Below, piece after piece: positions 1-8,560 of a stretch of 20,688 bases of DNA. The notes below the pieces were generated by a model, which did not search any database, was not told where the DNA came from, and saw only the letters and a program-made list of their open reading frames with translations. The translations under genes were made by a program, and so were the position numbers. The DNA lies in NCBI GenBank assembly GCA_042218115.1, contig JBDGRJ010000078.1, positions 1 through 20,688 of the forward strand, in the 5' to 3' direction. Position 1 is the first letter of the stretch; each line of letters starts with the position of its first letter. The stretch is from JBDGRJ01 sp042218115. Its GTDB lineage: Bacteria > Patescibacteriota > Patescibacteriia > Magasanikbacterales > UBA922.

Positions 1-24
1 ATATAAAATATTTATAGTTATTTA

Positions 25-137
25 ACACCACCTGCTCGGAGCCTGCTGGGCTAGAGCAGCACTCACTTGCCCGATAGGGTTCTCTCTCCATTCAGTGCTA
101 TGCCCGGCGGTTCCGAGTAGGTGGTCTTTTTTTGTAT
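25..137 (+). ncRNA. rod-shaped small RNA with intrinsic terminator
   Basis: A 14-nt arm at 27-40 pairs with 112-125 (one G-U). Further stems lie inside it: GCTGGGC/GCCCGGC, AGCACT/AGTGCT and a CCCGATAGGG hairpin. The result is one long imperfect helix of about 100 nt. A run of seven T follows at once, which fixes the + strand and gives a Rho-independent end. TATAGT at 13-18 is a suitable -10 box for a start near 25; the -35 region is mostly outside the window. I do not recognise SRP, 6S or tRNA signatures. It lies directly upstream of the first helper-helicase operon. A different terminated RNA holds the same position upstream of the second operon. Confidence 0.65.
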
Positions 138-180
138 TTTATTTTAAAATAAAACTGGTACGAGTTATTATTTTTATACT

Positions 181-717
181 ATCCAGACTACACCAGAATT
201 ACTTCAATACAAAACCATTAACCTTGAGAGAACCTCTGATTTTTCTAATATAAACCAGGAAATAGAGAGGTTGACTGAAGGTATCAAAAATGAGCCGGTA
301 GAGATAAGAAACGGATCTGACAGTATGCTGATTTTAAGGTTGTATTTAAGTTTAAGAGACTTTGCCACAGAGATTATTTATAGAGCAGATGAGGAGCCCG
401 ATGCCGTATTAATTACCTCGCTAATTGATTCTGATTATTATTTTAGGCCCGAGTATGTCAAAAAGTATGATCTTTCTGTACCTGAAGCTAACCTTGATGA
501 AGACAGGCCCGAATCCTCTCAGATAGACTTAAAGGAGACCTGGAGAGAAAGTGGTGAGGATATAGCTGAGTATATTGAAAATATAAAAACATATAAAATT
601 CCGGTCGAGAAAATAGCATTATCAGGGGATATTGAGACACCCCCTTTATTGTTGACTGTGGAGTACTTTTACCCGTATGTAAAACAGTTTTACTTCAATA
701 ACAACAGGTTAGCATGA
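181..717 (+). CDS. helper protein 1, partner of giant DEAH helicase (unknown family)
   Basis: I do not recognise this family. The first standard start codon is TTG at 271 (148 aa). However, the reading frame is open upstream, and the peptide from about 181 aligns along its length with the N-terminus of the paralogue at 13047. Shared features include a Y-K/N-T-I/L-N-L motif, an NEPVE motif and an LRL-x-L helix. I therefore place the likely N-terminus near 181, where the codon is ATC and lines up with the paralogue's ATG. No ATG, GTG or TTG exists between 148 and 270 in frame. The C-terminus (YFYPYVKQFYFNN) matches the paralogue's NHFYPHCETIFYNN. The stop overlaps the helicase start as ATGA, which implies translational coupling. 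No SD is visible. It is probably soluble and alpha-helical, with no membrane segment. Confidence 0.72.
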   Translation: MQTTPELLQYKTINLERTSDFSNINQEIERLTEGIKNEPVEIRNGSDSMLILRLYLSLRDFATEIIYRADEEPDAVLITSLIDSDYYFRPEYVKKYDLSVPEANLDEDRPESSQIDLKETWRESGEDIAEYIENIKTYKIPVEKIALSGDIETPPLLLTVEYFYPYVKQFYFNNNRLA

Positions 718-3700
718 GTATGGATGATCGTGATTCTTCATTAGATAAAAAGAGAGGTTCTGATAAAAAGCCCGAGATCCAAAGCCCAAAGGAGCAAGGG
801 ATAGAATCTGGGATATCAAAAACCCCAGATCAACTACAACTTCGCGAAACTCTATTAGAGGAAGTAGAACAGATACCACTTCGTGAACAAGAAAATCAAC
901 AAGAAGTATTCCAAGCACTGTTGCAAGCCCAAAAGCAGGACAAAATAGGTGTTATCCTGGAGGGCGGAACAGGTAGTGGCAAATCAGCTTTTGGGCCCCA
1001 TATATTAATGCAGGCCTTAAAACAAATAGATGACTTGCCCGAAAAGATAAGAATGATGGAGCCTACGAGAACTGCCACAAAAGAAACGGCACAATCAGCT
1101 GCTTCAGTAATGGGAGAAGTTGCTTTTGGTGAGAATGCTGGCTATTGGATGAGTGGAGACAAAACCATAACCTCCCATGATGAGATAGATTTCGAAGTTT
1201 TGACTCAGGGGATATTTAAATTTAAGGTTCTGGACGGTGAATATAATAGTAGTGAAGTAGGTGGGTTAATTCTTGATGAGCTGCATGAGGACACCGTCGA
1301 TTATCAGCTTGTTATGGGGGTGTTGAAATATCTACATGAAAATAGTCCGGAGGACGTGCCTCTAGTATTGTTTAGTAGTGCTACTATAAAACAAGAAGAA
1401 ATAAGACAACACTTTAATTTAGACCCTGAACATAGTATAGAAGTCCAGCCTGAACAGGAAACATCTGTAGAGACTAATTTCATAGAGGAAGAAGGGACTA
1501 CTCATTCTCAAAGAAGGAGGTATACTTCTCTAGCTGCAAGTAAGGTATTAGATCAGATTGATCAGGGTAGAGATGGTGATATATTGGTATTTATGCCCGG
1601 CTACAGTGAGATTGAAAGAACTATAGAATCTATCAAAAGTAGACTGGATTCAAGGGGGATTGATCAAGATCAGATAGAAGTAGTTTCTCTGCATGGACAG
1701 ACGACTAGCCGAGAAGAGTTTAATAAAATAGCGTCCGGCAAAGACAAAGAGGCAAAAACGAGGGTAATCGTCTCCACAAATGTAGCTGAAACCTCTCTAA
1801 CTATTCCTGATCTAACTACTGTGGTGGACTCTTGTAGAAGAAAAAATATTTATTTTGACCCCGATACCGGTATAGAAGAGCTGCGAACCTCCCTTTCTTC
1901 AAAATTTGAACTAGAGCAAGCGAAAGGAAGAATAGGAAGAGGTCAAGCGACACAAGATGAAACTCCACGATATTGTCCTTTAATTACCAAAGAACAGTAT
2001 GAAGACCTGGATGAAACACCGCCTTCTGAGTTTAGATTAGGAGATTTGAGTTCAAATTTAATAGAAATAATTGAGGTTATAGACTGGTTGGATATGGATG
2101 TGGAGCCCGATGAGTTCATAGAAGAGTATATTTTTGCTGATGTGCCTGAAGAAAAGGTAAAAAACCACTTAAATCTCTTGAGAGAGTTGAATATAATAGA
2201 TGAAAACAATGAACTTACTCAGGAAGGTGAGAAAATAAAAGAACTCCCCTTCAATATTAGGATTTCTAAAATGATTCAAGAGACCAGAGAAAGAAACTCA
2301 GAAATTGAGGGTACTAATTTTGAGTCTATTGGGTTGTTACTTGGTGCAGTATCTAGATCTAAAGGCATAGTTCAGCCTGAAGTGAGTGATGAAGTTTTAA
2401 GGGATAGAGGCTTGGATCCTGACTCTGTAACAAAAGAAAGAAAAAGAGGTCTTGCAAAAGAACGACACCGTGAGGCCGGTTTTTATGATCGAGGCGGTGA
2501 GGATTCTGATTGGATTAGAGATTTGAATATTATATCTTCTGCACTGGATTTTGCAGAGACCAGAAGCAGCATAGAGGTTTTTAAAGGCAGCTCGGGTGAA
2601 CAAAACCTGTCATCTTTACAGGACTTAAGAGACAGAGGCACTGCCTCAAAATATCTGCGACAGTGGTGCAAAGCAAATCAAGTTGAGTTTGATAGCTTAC
2701 AACAAGTAATTTCTACATTTATCAGTAAGTATACTGAGCATGCTAACTCTAGAGTAAATTTTGAAGATGTTTCTGATGACATTGATACGTTGCTTGAAGA
2801 ACATAGAGAAGAATTGGATCTGGCTATAGCTTCGGCTTATCCGGATATGATTTTAAGACGATCGAAACCTCATGTTTGGAAATTGTTAGGTCAAGGTAAG
2901 GATGTGTACATGAACCCGGTTAAGACTGTGGGGCTGAAGGATCAAACGGAAGAGGAAACTGAACTTTGTATAACCGGCAGGATCACCCAAGGTCAGGGAG
3001 CCAAAGGAAGCGGCACTAACTATGCTGAACTAATTCACTCTGTAGATGCTGAGGTAATTAATGAAGTAGCACCTGAGCGAGTTGAGTTACGCTCATTGAT
3101 TAGTAATCCTATTCGTTTCGATGAGGAGGAAGGGTGTATGGTGAAGATATATAGAGCAAGTATTAATTCTAAAAAGGTTGGTGAGGTTAAGGAAAGCTTA
3201 GAGCCGGGTGAAGAGGTGTCTAAAAGATTTGCGGAGGAGATATATGATGGAAACACTAATTTATTAACGAACCATGAGTTAGAAAAAAATGAAGAGGTGT
3301 ATAGGAGTGTTAGAGAACTGTACGAGAAGTCTGGAGGTAGTGTTTTTTCTGATTTTATGCGCAAGCTTAATCTTCCTCATGAATCTAATACTGATAAGAG
3401 GCGTAAGGCTATAAAATCTAGCAAACAACGTATTAAAGATGATTTAGTTTCTTTTTATTACCAACGACTGGCAGATCTCGGTCACCCCACTGAAATAGGT
3501 GAGATAGAGGATAAAAAAGATCTGTTCTTGCTCTATGATAATTTGTCTAAGGAAGAATTTGAAAAAAAGAAAGAGGAGGTTGGCTCTAAATATCCTGACA
3601 GTATTGAAGTTGAAGAGTTAGAGATAGATTTAGACTACCACTATATTGCTTCAAGTGAAGAGCATATTGTAGATTTAGAGATACCAAAAGAGGGCGATGA

Positions 3701-5858
3701 TATTGTAGTAACGAACAAGGAGCAGATACCGGATGATATAGGCCCTAGTGACGATTCTCCAGATATTCGTTATAAGTACAAAAAAGGTGTAAATAATGTT
3801 GAATATATAGACAGTCTGGATAAGTTGGAGCAAGAGGTGAGAGATCGTCACTTTCGTTATAATTATGATCTTCCAGACAAAAAGGAAATGGATATTTCTG
3901 TTGAATCAGGATTACCCTCTTTTGAGAAATTAGTTGAGGAGCACGGAACCTTTGAATATAGTGAAAACGGATTGGAAGCATATCCTACCATTGAGGTTAG
4001 TTCCGGAAAATATGTAGGAGATGATTTGGAGTTTTATTTAATTTATAAAAAAGATAGACAAACGGCCAAAGAGGCCTATGAGGATGCAAAATCTGAACTT
4101 GAAGACATGAGAGAGCTGAACGAAGAAGTAGAACAGCTATATGTTAGTTGGGATAATACAAAAGAAATTCTAAGTAACCTTGAAGAAGAAGCAGAAGAGC
4201 TTGGAATAGAAAAAGACCTCCTTTTTGGGTTGACCGACAAATATACTCCCGGTAGATTCAGAAGAAACAAAAGAAAAATTGACAGGATTTTGGGGAACAA
4301 AACTAAACAACGAAAGTTAGATAGTGCACGGAAAAAGGTGAATAGAATCAATGCAGCTGTTGATGAGATCAAACGGGAGTGGAAATATAGAAAAAAGAAA
4401 TTACCTAGAGCAAGGAGAAAATTTAGACAAACTTTTAGTGATGAAGAAATAAGTGAGATTCAAAATAATAGAGGTTCAAAGTGGTCCATAGCTAGAGATG
4501 TAATAAGTGATATCAAAAGCTTATTGGCATTAAATGATGGCGAGACTGATACTATGATAAACCCTGATGAGGCTCTAGATGCTATAGACGATCTTCAAAA
4601 TATTTTAGGGTCCGAAGGCCCCAGTGTGAATAGAACCAGAAGTAATGAGGTTTACTCAGATGAGACCTCAGTTAAAAGCGGTCTTTTTGGAACCCAAATG
4701 GAACAAAAGCTGGAAGGTGTCTCTGCATTAGGGAACGACCCAAAGTCCGATGAAACAGGGTTGGAATCTGAGAGCTCTTCCGTTTCTAGAGAAGAAAGAC
4801 CACAAGAAAAAGTAGAACAGCCGCAAGAACTGACGGAAGAGCACAAGCAAAAGGTTAGAGACCTAAAGCATAGACTTGAAAGTCTAAAAAATACGTATAA
4901 AGTGTTAGCCATATCTACAGATAAATATGAGGAGCTTTCGGAACATCTCGATAGGATAGCTGAAGAAGATATAGAAAATGTTGAGAATAATCTTGAAAAT
5001 ATAGAACAAGAGCTAGATGAAATAGACCAAAAGCAGAAAGAATTTGAGCAGCAGCTGCAAGAAGCAAGATCAGAGTTTGCTGAGAAAAGAAAGTATTTTG
5101 AGCAAAATATCCAAGGCAAAGAAACGGATCTATTTCATGAAATACAATACTTACTTGGCATTAAAGAAGATGAAGACTATGAAATAGACTATGAATCCGC
5201 GAGAGAAAAGATGCAGCAATTAGAACAGAGAATAGAAAAAAGACAAGAACAAGAAAAGAAGTACAACCCAGAAGACAAAAAAGAAATAGAGAACAACATA
5301 TTTTTATTCAAGAAAATCGTCAAAGCCCTATATAGTCTAGATGCAGAAATAAAAAACCCGGATTCTGTTTCAGCACAAAAAAAGAGGCAATTTAAGAAGT
5401 ATAGAGGGAAGTCTGATAATAATTTAGAGGATACGCAGAAGAACTATGAGATCTCCAAAGATGAATCAGACCCATTATATACCCCGGAATCTATTAGAGG
5501 ACAGCTAAAGAATAATGTCGAAGATAAAATAAAGCTCGCCTTAGACTCGGATATCGGACCTTATGTTGTAAAAGATTTTAAAGAGAGCTGGCTAACTGAG
5601 ATAAAAGAGTTTTATCCAGAAATGGATAAAGTAAATGAAATAGTAGAAAATAACGACGAGGTAAAAATGTATATGGAAGTTCGGGCACAAGAGCTGGATG
5701 ACACAAGCTTGAATGAATTAGAGCAAAAGGTAGTAAACCAAGTAAAAGAAAATATAAAAGATAATTTAGAGCAAATAATACTTAAGTTTATTAAAAACCA
5801 AGATCTTGATACATACATCAAAGAAGAAGTAATTAACACTATAGAAAAAATAGATTAA
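714..5858 (+). CDS. giant DEAH/HrpA-like RNA helicase with coiled-coil C-terminus, copy 1
   Basis: This 1714-aa protein has the full DEAH/RHA helicase set: Walker A GGTGSGKS (84-91), DELH (188-191), SSAT (221-224), the phosphate-binding IV-like segment DILVFMPG (289-296), VSTNVAETSLTIP (353-365) and the arginine-finger motif QAKGRIGRG (402-410). A winged-helix/HA2-type segment follows (about 487-520, with LTxEG and LPFNIRISKM), as in HrpA and HrpB. The remaining roughly 900 residues are charged. They contain predicted coiled coils near 1110-1200 and 1390-1500 and resemble nothing I recognise. E. coli HrpA is about 1300 aa, so this is longer and carries a unique tail. The family unwinds RNA with ATP; bacterial HrpA acts on mRNA and stalled ribosomes. 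The gene is AT-rich, uses AGA-type arginine codons and has no SD. Its ATGA overlap couples it to the helper. A paralogue lies at 13613. Confidence 0.93.
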   Translation: MSMDDRDSSLDKKRGSDKKPEIQSPKEQGIESGISKTPDQLQLRETLLEEVEQIPLREQENQQEVFQALLQAQKQDKIGVILEGGTGSGKSAFGPHILMQALKQIDDLPEKIRMMEPTRTATKETAQSAASVMGEVAFGENAGYWMSGDKTITSHDEIDFEVLTQGIFKFKVLDGEYNSSEVGGLILDELHEDTVDYQLVMGVLKYLHENSPEDVPLVLFSSATIKQEEIRQHFNLDPEHSIEVQPEQETSVETNFIEEEGTTHSQRRRYTSLAASKVLDQIDQGRDGDILVFMPGYSEIERTIESIKSRLDSRGIDQDQIEVVSLHGQTTSREEFNKIASGKDKEAKTRVIVSTNVAETSLTIPDLTTVVDSCRRKNIYFDPDTGIEELRTSLSSKFELEQAKGRIGRGQATQDETPRYCPLITKEQYEDLDETPPSEFRLGDLSSNLIEIIEVIDWLDMDVEPDEFIEEYIFADVPEEKVKNHLNLLRELNIIDENNELTQEGEKIKELPFNIRISKMIQETRERNSEIEGTNFESIGLLLGAVSRSKGIVQPEVSDEVLRDRGLDPDSVTKERKRGLAKERHREAGFYDRGGEDSDWIRDLNIISSALDFAETRSSIEVFKGSSGEQNLSSLQDLRDRGTASKYLRQWCKANQVEFDSLQQVISTFISKYTEHANSRVNFEDVSDDIDTLLEEHREELDLAIASAYPDMILRRSKPHVWKLLGQGKDVYMNPVKTVGLKDQTEEETELCITGRITQGQGAKGSGTNYAELIHSVDAEVINEVAPERVELRSLISNPIRFDEEEGCMVKIYRASINSKKVGEVKESLEPGEEVSKRFAEEIYDGNTNLLTNHELEKNEEVYRSVRELYEKSGGSVFSDFMRKLNLPHESNTDKRRKAIKSSKQRIKDDLVSFYYQRLADLGHPTEIGEIEDKKDLFLLYDNLSKEEFEKKKEEVGSKYPDSIEVEELEIDLDYHYIASSEEHIVDLEIPKEGDDIVVTNKEQIPDDIGPSDDSPDIRYKYKKGVNNVEYIDSLDKLEQEVRDRHFRYNYDLPDKKEMDISVESGLPSFEKLVEEHGTFEYSENGLEAYPTIEVSSGKYVGDDLEFYLIYKKDRQTAKEAYEDAKSELEDMRELNEEVEQLYVSWDNTKEILSNLEEEAEELGIEKDLLFGLTDKYTPGRFRRNKRKIDRILGNKTKQRKLDSARKKVNRINAAVDEIKREWKYRKKKLPRARRKFRQTFSDEEISEIQNNRGSKWSIARDVISDIKSLLALNDGETDTMINPDEALDAIDDLQNILGSEGPSVNRTRSNEVYSDETSVKSGLFGTQMEQKLEGVSALGNDPKSDETGLESESSSVSREERPQEKVEQPQELTEEHKQKVRDLKHRLESLKNTYKVLAISTDKYEELSEHLDRIAEEDIENVENNLENIEQELDEIDQKQKEFEQQLQEARSEFAEKRKYFEQNIQGKETDLFHEIQYLLGIKEDEDYEIDYESAREKMQQLEQRIEKRQEQEKKYNPEDKKEIENNIFLFKKIVKALYSLDAEIKNPDSVSAQKKRQFKKYRGKSDNNLEDTQKNYEISKDESDPLYTPESIRGQLKNNVEDKIKLALDSDIGPYVVKDFKESWLTEIKEFYPEMDKVNEIVENNDEVKMYMEVRAQELDDTSLNELEQKVVNQVKENIKDNLEQIILKFIKNQDLDTYIKEEVINTIEKID

Positions 5859-5876
5859 TCCCCACTTCTTCATTTT

Positions 5877-5905
5877 TTGAATAAAGTTGTTTATTTTGTT
5901 TAAAT
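5877..5905 (+). promoter_or_regulatory. possible sigma-70 promoter for acetyltransferase
   Basis: TTGAAT at 5877-5882 and TTAAAT at 5900-5905 are separated by 17 bp. They lie about 45 bp upstream of the SD of the next gene. The match is moderate and the region is AT-rich, so chance matches are likely. Confidence 0.35.
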
Positions 5906-5951
5906 AATTTCGGTTTCGTTCGTTTTGATTACTCTCACACGGGAGCACGAG

Positions 5952-6389
5952 ATGGAAATGAAAACCGAGATCGTCTCCAGAGAGCAGTGGCGAGAGCACC
6001 TCGAAAACCTGCCTGAGTTCCCCAAGGAGATGGTCACAGTTATTCTCTTTGGTGGAGAACGGCTCCATTGCATCGACGAGGCTGTGATCGGAACTGTTGA
6101 TGAACAGCTGATCGGCGCCGCCACGATAGCCCCGGAAGGACAAGAGCACAGAGGTGACCCCGAGATCGTCGGGCTTTATGTGCGCCCGGGGTTTCGAAGA
6201 GAGGGGTACGGCACCGAGATCTTCAGACAAGCAGTTCATAGATGTCGTGAGAGAGGCTGGGACCAGGTCAAAGTCCAGGTCATATCGAGCGACATTCCCG
6301 GGCTGATCGAGAAACTCCCGCAGGAAGATCAGGAGCTGTTGCATACGGTGGAGGCTTATGATGGTCCTGTGGACCTAAGTAATAAGTAA
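5952..6389 (+). CDS. GNAT-family N-acetyltransferase
   Basis: The protein is 145 aa, a normal length for a single GNAT domain. The acetyl-CoA-binding motif A is clear: VGLYVRPGFRREGYGTEIF, with the R-x-x-G-x-G pyrophosphate loop as RREGYG, followed by the helix RQAVHRCRERGW. A strand before it (QLIGAATIAPEG) fits beta-4. The substrate cannot be told from sequence. I chose ATG 5952 because GGGAG lies 6 nt upstream at 5941-5945; the frame is open back to a TTG at 5925. It is the first of the GC-rich, SD-led small cistrons and follows the AT-rich helicase by 93 bp. A structured module at 6401-6476 and a terminator at 6498 close the unit. Confidence 0.85.
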   Translation: MEMKTEIVSREQWREHLENLPEFPKEMVTVILFGGERLHCIDEAVIGTVDEQLIGAATIAPEGQEHRGDPEIVGLYVRPGFRREGYGTEIFRQAVHRCRERGWDQVKVQVISSDIPGLIEKLPQEDQELLHTVEAYDGPVDLSNK

Positions 6390-6400
6390 TTTCTATTACC

Positions 6401-6476
6401 GCACTCGGACAATCGGGAAGCACATCTTGTGCTTCCCTCACCAACTGAGCTTTGATCAGCCCAAGGTTCTGAGGTG
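6401..6476 (+). ncRNA. structured module 1 (GCACTCGGA / ACTGA-hairpin-TTCTGAG)
   Basis: GCACTCGGA (6401-6409) is followed by a strong GGGAAGCACA/TGTGCTTCCC hairpin. Next comes a CACC/GGTG stem (6439-6442 with 6473-6476) enclosing ACTGAGC, a short hairpin and TTCTGAG. The same order of elements recurs at 8207, 9282, 11244 and 11717. It lies just 3' of the GNAT gene. Confidence 0.6.
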
Positions 6477-6497
6477 AAAAAATAAAAACCCAAATAC

Positions 6498-6535
6498 ATC
6501 ACCATTGTTAATTGGTGATTTTTTATTTTATTTCT
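6498..6535 (+). terminator. intrinsic terminator after GNAT unit
   Basis: ATCACCA (6498-6504) pairs with TGGTGAT (6513-6519), and a T-rich run follows to about 6533. It separates the acetyltransferase unit from the AT-rich island. Confidence 0.7.
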
Positions 6536-6599
6536 TTAAAAGAAAATAAAAAAGATTTTTGACTAAATAACGTTAAATTACTGCAAAATAATCTCTTAT

Positions 6600-6730
6600 T
6601 AATCATCTGAAGTTATACACTTATTTTTACTAAATTAAGTAAAAAATAACTTTTTTACTATAAAAGTATTTACTCTAGTTTATACAAATACTTATGATTA
6701 ATTTTACCTTAATTTAGTAAAAATTAAAAT
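6600..6730. repeat. AT-rich island 1 with palindromic operator-like sites
   Basis: Two near-perfect palindromes are present. One has core 6624-6645 (TTTTTACT-AAATTA-AGTAAAAA); the other is at 6701-6724 (ATTTTACC-TTAATTT-AGTAAAAAT). Degenerate half sites lie between them (around 6650-6676). The same palindrome recurs in islands at 10081-10179 and 19474-19575. All three islands lie just upstream of structured, GC-rich transcripts. A binding site for a shared regulator is the simplest reading. Confidence 0.6.
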
Positions 6731-6756
6731 TAAAAAGTAAATTGTAGACCAAAACC

Positions 6757-6785
6757 TTGACAAGTAGCAAAATATGTGCTATACT
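6757..6785 (+). promoter_or_regulatory. sigma-70 promoter for DHH-like gene transcript
   Basis: A perfect TTGACA (6757-6762) and TATACT (6780-6785) are spaced by exactly 17 bp. The expected start is near 6792. The palindrome at 6701-6724 ends 32 bp upstream of the -35 box. Confidence 0.85.
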
Positions 6786-6791
6786 TTGATG

Positions 6792-7080
6792 ATATCGATT
6801 TGAGATTAAGAGATTTTGAGCCAATAACTTGCGCCTACAGAACAGCTGAAAAGCTCAGCTGCCCTGTCGGCACAAGCCGACAAACATTGTTCTTTCCAAC
6901 TTACTCAGCTAGACACATTAAATATATAAGATTGCAACGAGTTTCCCGGTGAGCATCGGCAGGACTTATCTCCTTCTGGTGCTCACTGGGAAGGACCCAT
7001 AGCGTTTTTCGAGTCGCCACCCACGTTTTCATGGGCGTGGTGTGGCATTTCATCGTTCCTCCCCACCACAGGAGACTACC
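6792..7080 (+). promoter_or_regulatory. structured 5' leader (three-way junction plus long hairpin)
   Basis: From 6839 to 6893, AGAAC/GTTCT closes two perfect hairpins: AGCTGA/TCAGCT (6844-6860) and TGTCGG/CCGACA (6865-6882). The shape is a three-way junction. A 13-bp stem follows, 6943-6955 with 6980-6992, and then a GCCAC/GTGGC stem near 7014-7046. The leader is about 290 nt, long for a bacterial mRNA, and ends at the SD of the 288-aa gene. A cis-regulatory role is inferred; I recognise no known riboswitch class. Confidence 0.6.
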
Positions 7081-7947
7081 ATGAACACGACGATCATCAT
7101 CGCCGACGACGCCGATCAGCTGGACGACGCCCTCGCCGACTACGGCTTGACGGCCACCGCCGAAGCCGAGTACGGCGACCGCGTGGTCGAGGGCACGGAA
7201 GTGACCATGACCGACCACCAGGGCGGAGACGACCCGAAGCCCTGCGAACGGTCGAACGATGAATTCGGTGACGTGGAGCTCGACGCCATCGGCGTCTCGC
7301 ACGTCGACCTCGATACGCTCGGGGGCGTGATGGCTCTGCTCGGCGTGAAGCCCAAGGACGACGACTTCTGGTCGCTCGCCGCGTTCGTCGACGGGCACGG
7401 GGTGCATCGCATCCCCGACTACGATCCCGACGAGGAGACGCTCGAGAAGTTTAACGCGTACTCTGCGTGGGCCGAGGAGAACAAGATCTTCTCGCCTCGC
7501 GACGGCAGCGCCGACGACGTCACCGAGCAGGTGGCGGAGTCGATCGAGACCCTCAAGCGGATCCTCGATGGCGACGAAGAGTTGCTCCAGGCCGGACGTG
7601 AGTTCGTCGAGGAGAAGGAGGAGCTGAACGAGAGCTCCTTCGTCGAGAAACAGGGACCGGTGATCGTCCGCGTCGCGGACGGCTTCACCAACCACCTCTA
7701 CCGCACCCCTTCGGGGGAGCTGGCGGAGGCGGTGGTGTCGCTGCGGACCGACTTCCACAGCGCCACGGTCTCCCTCGCGGAGCCGGAGAACGTCGACGCC
7801 TCGGCACGAGAGATCGTGCAGTCCCTTTGGGGCGACGAGGCCGGCGGCCACGACGGTATCGCCGGGAGTCCCCGCGACGAGCAGATGGGGCTCGACGACC
7901 TTGTCGACGCCCGCGACGCCACGGTCGAGGCGCTCCGCGACGAGTGA
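7081..7947 (+). CDS. DHH/DHHA1-like phosphoesterase-related protein
   Basis: This 288-aa protein is GC-rich and acidic. Two segments recall the DHH/DHHA1 phosphoesterase superfamily. SHVDLDTLGG (73-82) followed by FVDGHG (102-107) resembles metal-binding DHH-type motifs. AGGHDGIAGSP (254-264) resembles the GGH-x-x-A-x-G signature of DHHA1 domains. The classical DHH triad is not present as such, so activity is uncertain. ATG 7081 is chosen because AGGAG lies 6 nt upstream (7070-7074); the open frame extends 13 codons further up without an SD. It is the first cistron of a transcript driven from 6757 and is followed by about 1 kb of structured RNA. Codon use (CGN, GAG, ATC) differs sharply from the helicases. 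Confidence 0.8.
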   Translation: MNTTIIIADDADQLDDALADYGLTATAEAEYGDRVVEGTEVTMTDHQGGDDPKPCERSNDEFGDVELDAIGVSHVDLDTLGGVMALLGVKPKDDDFWSLAAFVDGHGVHRIPDYDPDEETLEKFNAYSAWAEENKIFSPRDGSADDVTEQVAESIETLKRILDGDEELLQAGREFVEEKEELNESSFVEKQGPVIVRVADGFTNHLYRTPSGELAEAVVSLRTDFHSATVSLAEPENVDASAREIVQSLWGDEAGGHDGIAGSPRDEQMGLDDLVDARDATVEALRDE

Positions 7948-8035
7948 TCGAGCGTCTAGCTGAGCGACGATTGCCTGGACACGGGGCTCCAGGATGAAAC
8001 TTATTAGCCCTTTCGGCCAAATCCCGGCCGAGTGA

Positions 8036-8089
8036 GCCTTCCGATGGGCGAAAACAGGGCGCCAACATTACCGGCGTAAACAGGCGGAT
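8036..8089 (+). repeat. 54-nt direct repeat, copy 1
   Basis: It is identical to 8150-8203. It contains two short stem-forming pieces (GCGCC...GGCG and GGGCG...). After it, the two copies diverge into variant module hairpins. Confidence 0.95.
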
Positions 8090-8090
8090 T

Positions 8091-8139
8091 GAGATGCATC
8101 GTTAGGCTTCTGCACTTGGGCCAGCATCTCACTTTCTAC
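8091..8139 (+). ncRNA. structured module 2 (5' half, cut by assembly gap)
   Basis: GAGATGC (8091-8097) pairs with GCATCTC (8124-8130). Inside are CGTTA and a GGC/GCC-type stem around the loop containing GCACTTGGG (8112-8120). Compared with module 3, the outer stem changes T-A to C-G and the inner stem changes at both sides of several pairs. The ACTGAA half is lost at the N run. Confidence 0.65.
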
Positions 8140-8149
8140 NNNNNNNNNN
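8140..8149. other. 10-N assembly gap
   Basis: Ten N separate two stretches that both begin with the same 54-nt repeat. This is typical of scaffolding across a repeat, so the true distance and copy number here are unknown. Confidence 0.98.
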
Positions 8150-8203
8150 GCCTTCCGATGGGCGAAAACAGGGCGCCAACATTACCGGCGTAAACAGGCG
8201 GAT
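8150..8203 (+). repeat. 54-nt direct repeat, copy 2
   Basis: This is an exact copy of 8036-8089, starting immediately after the N run. Confidence 0.95.
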
Positions 8204-8206
8204 CTC

Positions 8207-8293
8207 GAGACGCGTTCGTTAGACTCTTCGCACTTGGAGTCAGCGTCTCACTTTCTACTGAAGCTCTGAGTTTATCGGGGCTTCTGAGAAAGT
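8207..8293 (+). ncRNA. structured module 3 (complete)
   Basis: The outer stem is GAGACGC/GCGTCTC (8207-8213 with 8243-8249), with CGTTA at 8217-8221. The inner stem GACTC/GAGTC (8222-8226 with 8237-8241) presents the loop containing GCACTTGGA. Then ACTTTCT/AGAAAGT (8250-8256 with 8287-8293) encloses ACTGAAGC, a hairpin and GCTTCTG. This is the clearest full copy of the module. Confidence 0.7.
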
Positions 8294-8522
8294 AACTATA
8301 GCATGCCAACTTCCTCTGAAACGAGACAACAGGATGATCACTACAGAGAAAAACTCGCTCTGCAAGCCTTGTCGTCTTTGTTCTGATTTCAATCCCGGTT
8401 GGGGGCGATTGTGTGCTTGCCCCACGGAGTACTATTCTTGTAGTGGGTGTGATGATATCTTTTTTGAAAAAGAAGAAGCTAAACAGCACGGGTGTGAAGA
8501 GTGATTTTTGCGCTACGGAATC

Positions 8523-8560
8523 AGGCGCTCCGTTAGGCTTCTGCACTTGGGCCAGCGCCT
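8523..8560 (+). ncRNA. structured module 4 (5' half)
   Basis: AGGCGCT (8523-8529) pairs with AGCGCCT (8554-8560). It encloses CGTTA, a GGC/GCC stem and GCACTTGGG, as in module 2, but the outer stem has a different sequence that keeps pairing. A downstream AAATAAA/TTTATTT hairpin may replace the usual ACTGAA half. Confidence 0.6.

Noticed and set aside
5766..6344. 192-aa ORF on the minus strand.
   Set aside because: It is antisense to the clear GNAT gene and the end of helicase 1, with no promoter or SD.
6901..7851. 316-aa ORF on the minus strand.
   Set aside because: It is a mirror frame of the GC-rich DHH-like gene, which has the SD and promoter on the + strand.
8100..8560. GTTAGGC and GTTAGAC beside hairpins look like integron attC core sites (GTTRRRY).
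   Set aside because: No inverse core RYYYAAC lies at the paired end, the GTTA falls in an internal loop of a closed hairpin, the copy at 9290 lacks it, and there is no integrase.
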